A DNA stretch of 64,000 nucleotides from Calonectria ilicicola (taxonomy: Eukaryota > Ascomycota > Sordariomycetes > Hypocreales > Nectriaceae), in the NCBI GenBank assembly GCA_020809705.1, contig CP085834.1, forward strand, positions 2,542,001-2,606,000. The letters are read 5' to 3'. The notes beneath the pieces are model-generated. The model had not been told where the DNA came from. It ran no database searches and saw nothing but the letters and a program-made list of their open reading frames with translations. Shown here piece by piece: positions 59,111 to 64,000 of the stretch. Every line of letters starts with the position of its first letter. The stretch's first letter is position 1. Position numbers and translations under genes: made by a program.

Positions 59111-59535
59111 ATGGTGGCTCGTAACTGTATTTACCTTCACAAACGCCGCCAGCGGAACGTCTTTCTGCTAAAAGCGTCCCGGGTATTTACAATTCTTCTT
59201 CTTTATTACGTCACACTATAGTCATCGCATCAAGGGCGGCATGCTGATTAGAGAGTTGCTTTGGGCTTTCTGTCTATTATTTAATCCATAACCTAGACTA
59301 GAATTATTTGTATTTGAGTTTTATAGTGGTGAGATCCGCGATGATTGAATCATCAGCTGAAGGCGTCAATTAAAAAAACGAGAGATTCATGCACAATCGG
59401 AAGCGGCAGCCAAGAACGAATCATGCAGTGCAATGCAACACCCAGGGCGATTTTGCAACTTTGAAAATACGCTAAGCTAACCCCAAATCTCTAGAGTCTG
59501 GGGTTTCATCCCAAAAAAAGAAATGCAAAAGAAAA
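59111..59535. other. Intergenic between hydrolase promoter and tRNA gene
   Basis: This 425-base segment has no recognisable gene. A second CCGCC-like half-site group (cgccgccagcgg near 59146-59157) occurs but does not match the operator. Confidence 0.4.
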
Positions 59536-59625
59536 GGTCCCACCGGGGTTCGAACCCGGGACCTAAACCGTACTGGGCGTTTTACTGCCTGTGAAGGTTG
59601 CGTCATACCACTAGACCATAGGACC
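59536..59625 (-). tRNA. tRNA-Val (CAC) with a short intron
   Basis: On the minus strand the gene begins GGTCCTATGGTCTAGTGG (acceptor stem and box A) and ends with a T-arm GGGTTCGAACCC (box B) and acceptor strand TGGGACC, which pairs with the 5' end. The anticodon loop reads CC-TT-CAC-A, giving anticodon CAC after the conserved T33. About 19 bases after position 37 do not fit a mature tRNA and precede the 3' anticodon strand GGTT, the standard place for a tRNA intron. No CCA is encoded, as expected in eukaryotes. Confidence 0.88.
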
Positions 59626-60383
59626 TTTGATGATTTTTCCATCCTGTAATTCGGCTTGTGGTGGAGGGATGGCGACGGCATCTGTTGGCTTGGAATACCA
59701 GCCGCCGAACCGACCGGACAAGTCATAAATGGGTTCATATGTTTCACCAATTTGCCATATCGGGCGACAGGTGTGGGTGATTTGGAACGACCAAGGGATT
59801 GATGTTTCTAATTTCTAAAGTTATGTTTGCAGAAAAGTGAACAATAAGACGTCAGCAATAGTCAATATTCCTGCAAGTGAATATTCATTACAAACAAAAT
59901 CGTTACGACACCCAGTCTTTGAGGAAGAAAAGAAAAACTTTGTTGTTAAAAGTTCCATCTGACCTCATTCCTTTTTCAAGCATTGGATACGGTTCCCTAC
60001 CCTAAAATCTCTAAACATCACATCGACGCGGCGTTCCTGTTCAACCGCTCCGAGTGGAATTAATCAGCAATGCGCTTTAAAAAAAACACGGACCGCTCGA
60101 ACGGACGCCGAGCTGTAGTAAAGTTCGGACGAAATGCGGAGTTTACAGCAAATTAGAGACCCGATAATGAAACTCCTAGTGGGGAGGTACAAACTTTCTT
60201 CATCGGTTGAAAACGGTGCGCTCGCCTTATGCTTGGCATTCTCTCGCTCCAAATCCATAAAACAAAGAAAAGAGCCAAGATTCAAAAGCACTTTACAAGG
60301 CAATAACTGATATTACTTTCAACAACATCCATACATTTGATTTTCAACAGACGTGGCTATTGTAGTCTTACATCTACTTCAAA
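59626..60383. other. Intergenic upstream of the epoxide hydrolase
   Basis: This 758-base segment contains the epoxide hydrolase promoter. The catabolic-cluster operator was not found here, so the epoxide hydrolase is probably outside that regulon. Confidence 0.45.
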
Positions 60384-61779
60384 ATGGTGAACCCAGCTTT
60401 TGGAAAGGTCCCGGCAACAGCCATTACCTCCTTAACATCATTTACTTTCCATGTCTCTGATGAAGAAATACAAGAGTTTAAGCAACTCCTCAGCCTCTCT
60501 AAACTGGCTCCCGAAACCTGGTACAACAAACAACAAGACACCACCTACGGTGTTAGTCGCCAATGGCTAATGGATGCCAAAAACGCCTGGCTCAAATTCG
60601 AATGGCAACAACAGGAGTCTCATTTGAACTCTATCCCTAATTTCATGACGACAGTTGAGCATCGAGAATGTGGACCTGTTTCGTTGCATTTAGCTGCATT
60701 GTTCTCCTCTAGACCAGATGCTCTTCCTGTTATATGCATGCACAGCTGGCCAGGCGCTTTCTTTGAATATCTGCCTATTATGCACATTCTCGCTCAGAAA
60801 TACACGCCCGAAACATTACCGTATCATATAATTGTTCCTTCACTCCCTGGATTTGGACCATCGACTGCTCCTCTTGGAGTTGAATTAACATACAATCACA
60901 CGGCAGAAGTCATGCATCAGCTTATGATGGATCTCGGTTTTGGAGCTGGGTACATTGCACAAGGAGGCGATGTCGGCAGCTCTCTAGCTCGCATAATGTC
61001 GGCTAAATTCAGCGAGTGTAAAGCAATCCACAGTTGGTCTTCCCCCTCTGTAGCACTGTCCCTAAAGTATAAGCTCATCGATTGCAGTAACCATGTTGAT
61101 GGCTGAGAATGAACATCAGACCTTCAAAAACGAGCCTCTAACTTCCCATGATAAAGTTTTGATGGAACGGATGAATACATTCATGACCACTGGTATTTCG
61201 TACGCGCTTTTCAACGGCTTGCGACCATCAACAGCAGGGTTGGCAATATCATCAAGTCCCTTAGCACTTTTGGCATAGTAAGTGGGACAAAACATTACAA
61301 AAGACGAATTTATCACGGATTCCATGTACTAACATCCCATTAGTATCGGAGAGAAACTTGTAGAGTGGGCCGACAATCGTTTCCCCTTGTCCTTGGATAC
61401 CATTCTGGGAATTGTTAGCTTCTACTGGCACACATCTACCTTTGCTAGAAGTTTGTTTCAATACCCTGAACTGGCAAAGAGTTTTATAAATGGTGTCAGT
61501 ATGGAACTTCCCATGGAAAGGGGGAAACCTTTTGGGTATTCGTCATTTGCCGGAGACATTGTCGCTATGCCCTACTCGTGGGCAAAGAAGGCGCACCCAA
61601 ATATGATATCGTACACAAAGCACAAAAAGGTAAGCACTTTTGACCATTTTTTGTTCTTGACTATCTGCTAACTCCTTACCTAGGGCGGTCACTATCCTGC
61701 CCTTGAGCAACCCGAAGAACTTCTTACAGCACTGGAAGACTTTGTGTCGGTCTTCAACAAAACCATTGGCAGAACATAA
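60384..61779 (+). CDS. Soluble epoxide hydrolase (EHN-type, alpha/beta hydrolase)
   Basis: Four exons (60384-61032, 61088-61277, 61344-61629, 61684-61779) give 406 residues. The N-terminal EHN domain (about 20-130) holds FTFHVSDEEIQEFKQLL and TWYNKQQDTTYGVSRQWL. The core has the oxyanion HSWPG (usually HGWPG, residues 120-124), PSLPGFGPS, and the nucleophile Asp196 in AQGGDVGSS. The catalytic His is His378 in GGHYPALEQPEELL near the C-terminus. The first intron (61033-61087) has a GTTGGT donor and CAG acceptor; without it the frame would end early at 61106. The enzyme opens epoxides by adding water, for detoxification or in lipid or secondary metabolism. There is no signal peptide. It lies just outside the catabolic cluster. 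Confidence 0.9.
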
Positions 61780-62229
61780 CAACAATACTATGGTCTATGG
61801 TTAAGCAATTTTTAGTTTCATTAGATATTGTGATACAAATTTCTTGTTCATGCCCTGTTTTTAGTAGTCAAGCTTCGCAATTTTCAGGATGGTGCAATTC
61901 TTCATTCGATCTGTCCACGAAGAACTTAAAACTGTACTCTCTATGTGGCAACAACCACTCTCTCTTTTCTCAACTCCGCCTGGCGGTACTCGCAGCGCCC
62001 TACCAGACTTTCACGGTGACCTGGATTAATGTTTCCATCGCGGGGCTATGGAGATTGAAGTGGGTAACTCCCACGCCTGTTAATGAACTATACGTAGTGG
62101 TCAACTCGATTTGTTAGCCTGCAGCCTTACTATATAGTTCACTTTATTAAGAGCTCTAATACATACGACCATAGCTCTTAGAAAATACAAGATCCCGCCA
62201 AGAAATTGGCTACCAAATGCTGACCTCCA
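61780..62229. other. Intergenic, 3' of epoxide hydrolase
   Basis: Ordinary base composition before the abrupt change to A+T-rich DNA. The open frame at 61797-62117 has no family features. Confidence 0.45.
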
Positions 62230-64000
62230 TTTATTTTTTTTTTTTTTCTTTTCTATATAAAAGTCTAGCTATTTAATAAGATTAAATTATTATATTAAAT
62301 TAAATTTATAAATATAAAATTAAAATAAAATTTTTTTTTAAATATTATAATAATTTAAAAAAATATTTTTTAATATTTTAATAAAAAATTTTATTAAAAT
62401 TTAATATTAAAAAATATTTTTTATTTTAATTTAAATTATTTAATTTAAATTATTTATTTTTTTATTTATTTTTTAAATTAAAAATAATTTTTATATATAT
62501 AATTATTTATAAATATTATTAATATTTAATAATTAATTAAATAATATATATTTATAATTTTTAAAATAATAATAAATATATTAAATTTTATTTTTATTAA
62601 AATAAAATTAATTAAATTTAATTTTTAAAAAGATTTTAAATAATTAAAATATTAAATTTATTTTAATAATAAATAATATAATTAATAATATTTAATTATA
62701 AAATTTTTAAAAATAAATTTTATAAATTAATATTAAATAATAAAATTAATTAAATAAAAAATTTTATTAAATATTAAAAAAAAAATTTTTAAAAATTTAT
62801 TTATAAATTAAATAATAATAATTCTTTAAATTATTAATAATATTAATTCCTTATAATCTTTAAATATAATAAAATATAACTATAATAACTATTAAATTAA
62901 ATAAAAATAGTTAATATTATTAACTAAAGGTTAGATAGTAATAGATTAACAGAAGTTCAAGTAGCTTATAGGATAAAAGTTTTCATATACAGCTTATCAA
63001 GGTAGTAATAAACATCTGTGGAGACTAGTTGTGGCTGGCCTCGATGGCCTCACGGCCTCAATGCGTTGTCGCAGCCCCACAGCCAATTGGGGCTGGACCT
63101 AGCTATAAAACACATAGTTGACTGCTCTTTATTTTATAGGAATTAAGGCTTTTTTAATCTCTTATTATAACCTAATAATTAAAGTATAATAGTTATAAGC
63201 CTAGGTGGCTATATAAGCTAGTAACTTCTACTATTATATCTTATATTCAATTAAATAAACCAGATAATACTCCTTTTTACTATTTTCTAGTACTAGATAT
63301 AGTAGTTATTATTATTATATATTTAAAATAATTATTAATATTAATATTGTAAGTGCTTAAAGACTTCTAATTATTATTAAACTTTACTTATTAAAGTAAT
63401 AGATTAAATAGATCTTTGTATTAAGAGATTATATATAGAGCTTAGAGCTCTAGAAATATATTAATCTTAATAAAGAAAATATAGTAGATAATTTAAATAT
63501 TACTTTTAATTTAATATTTTTTAATAAAATAAAGAAAAAGATAAAGGATAAATAAAAGGAAAAAGGATAAATAAATATATTATAAGATATAGATATTATT
63601 ATAAGGCTAGGAATAGAGCTTAAAATAATTAATTTTAAGCTTATTATCTTTAAAAAGCAAGCTTAAAAGAAATTAACTTTATATATTTAGATTATTAAGA
63701 TTATTAAGAAAGCTTATTATTAAGAAATTATTAATAAGATTATTAAATAATATAAAGATTATACCACTTATAAGCTTATTAAAGCTCTTAAAGTAAAGTT
63801 TATATTAGAAGAAAATAATATAATTAATAAGGTAAGATTATATTATATAAACTATTTAAAAGATATTAATTATATAAATTAAGAATCTAAAGCTTAATAT
63901 ATAATTTAAAGTTTAATTTAAGCTTAAGGTAATATTTATAATATCTTTAAAATTAAAGAAATACTTATTATTTATAATTTTCTTTAAGTAATTAATACTT
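62230..64000. repeat. Extreme A+T-rich block, probably RIP-degraded repeat DNA
   Basis: From about 62230 the sequence is nearly pure A and T for 600-700 bases, then remains strongly A+T-rich with dense TA dinucleotides and stops in every frame to the window end. This is the appearance of ascomycete A+T isochores formed when RIP converts C to T in transposon copies. From about 63120 traces of longer periodic words (aagcttatta, ttaagatta) suggest a former retroelement, but no domain can be read. A single G+C-rich island at 63027-63112 interrupts it. Confidence 0.75.
63027..63112. repeat. G+C-rich island inside the A+T block, with hairpin and short direct repeats
   Basis: Three GGCCTC words occur within about 25 bases (63036-63060), followed by a perfect inverted repeat CAGCCCCA (63072-63079) / TGGGGCTG (63088-63095) with an eight-base loop, then a TATA-like CTATAAAACA. 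It may be a surviving LTR or promoter piece of the degraded element. Confidence 0.55.

Noticed and set aside
1..64000. CRISPR arrays, bacterial-type operons, riboswitches, rRNA
   Set aside because: None seen; spliceosomal introns throughout show eukaryotic nuclear DNA.

Overview
The window is nuclear DNA of a filamentous ascomycete (Pezizomycotina; the mix of genes suggests Eurotiales or a relative, but the species cannot be fixed from sequence alone). Evidence: genes carry many 45-120 base GT..AG introns with CTAAC/CTGAC-type branch sites, the families are typical of moulds (GH47, Zn2Cys6 factor, NACHT protein, NRPS-PKS hybrid, LaeA-like methyltransferase), a tRNA gene has a short intron, and the right end is an extremely A+T-rich block of the kind left by repeat-induced point mutation (RIP).

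Layout. 0.4-6.5 kb: a secreted intradiol ring-cleavage dioxygenase, a membrane-anchored GH47 alpha-mannosidase and a secreted Thr-rich protein with a possible carbohydrate-binding domain. 7.1-18.8 kb: a secondary-metabolite locus built on a ten-exon C-A-T-KS hybrid synthetase of the tenuazonic acid synthetase 1 (TAS1) type, here with an additional C-terminal carrier-like domain, divergent from a DHA2-like MFS transporter and followed by a small polytopic membrane protein. 21.8-26.4 kb: two well-preserved but disabled genes, a LaeA-like methyltransferase with one nonsense codon and a secreted Thr-rich mucin-like gene with two. 26.8-34.9 kb: a decayed Helitron of about 6.3 kb (Rep-helicase plus an OB-fold companion ORF), flanked on both sides by minus-strand pieces of hypothetical genes, possibly one gene split by the insertion. 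35.6-38.6 kb: a NACHT (STAND) NTPase.

38.6-44.6 kb is gene-poor and holds a fold-back repeat. 44.7-58.9 kb is a coherent catabolic cluster: FAD monooxygenase, extradiol-type VOC dioxygenase, type-B carboxylesterase, quinone oxidoreductase, DUF1338 (2-oxoadipate dioxygenase/decarboxylase-like) protein, Zn2Cys6 activator and dienelactone hydrolase. Five promoter segments in this cluster carry a near-identical 15-base element, GCGGAGTTAAGGCGG (CGG-N8-CGG), a strong candidate operator for the cluster's own Zn2Cys6 factor. The enzyme set suggests hydroxylation, ring cleavage and hydrolysis of an aromatic substrate; the substrate itself is not visible. A tRNA-Val(CAC) gene and an epoxide hydrolase follow, then the A+T-rich block from about 62.2 kb to the end.
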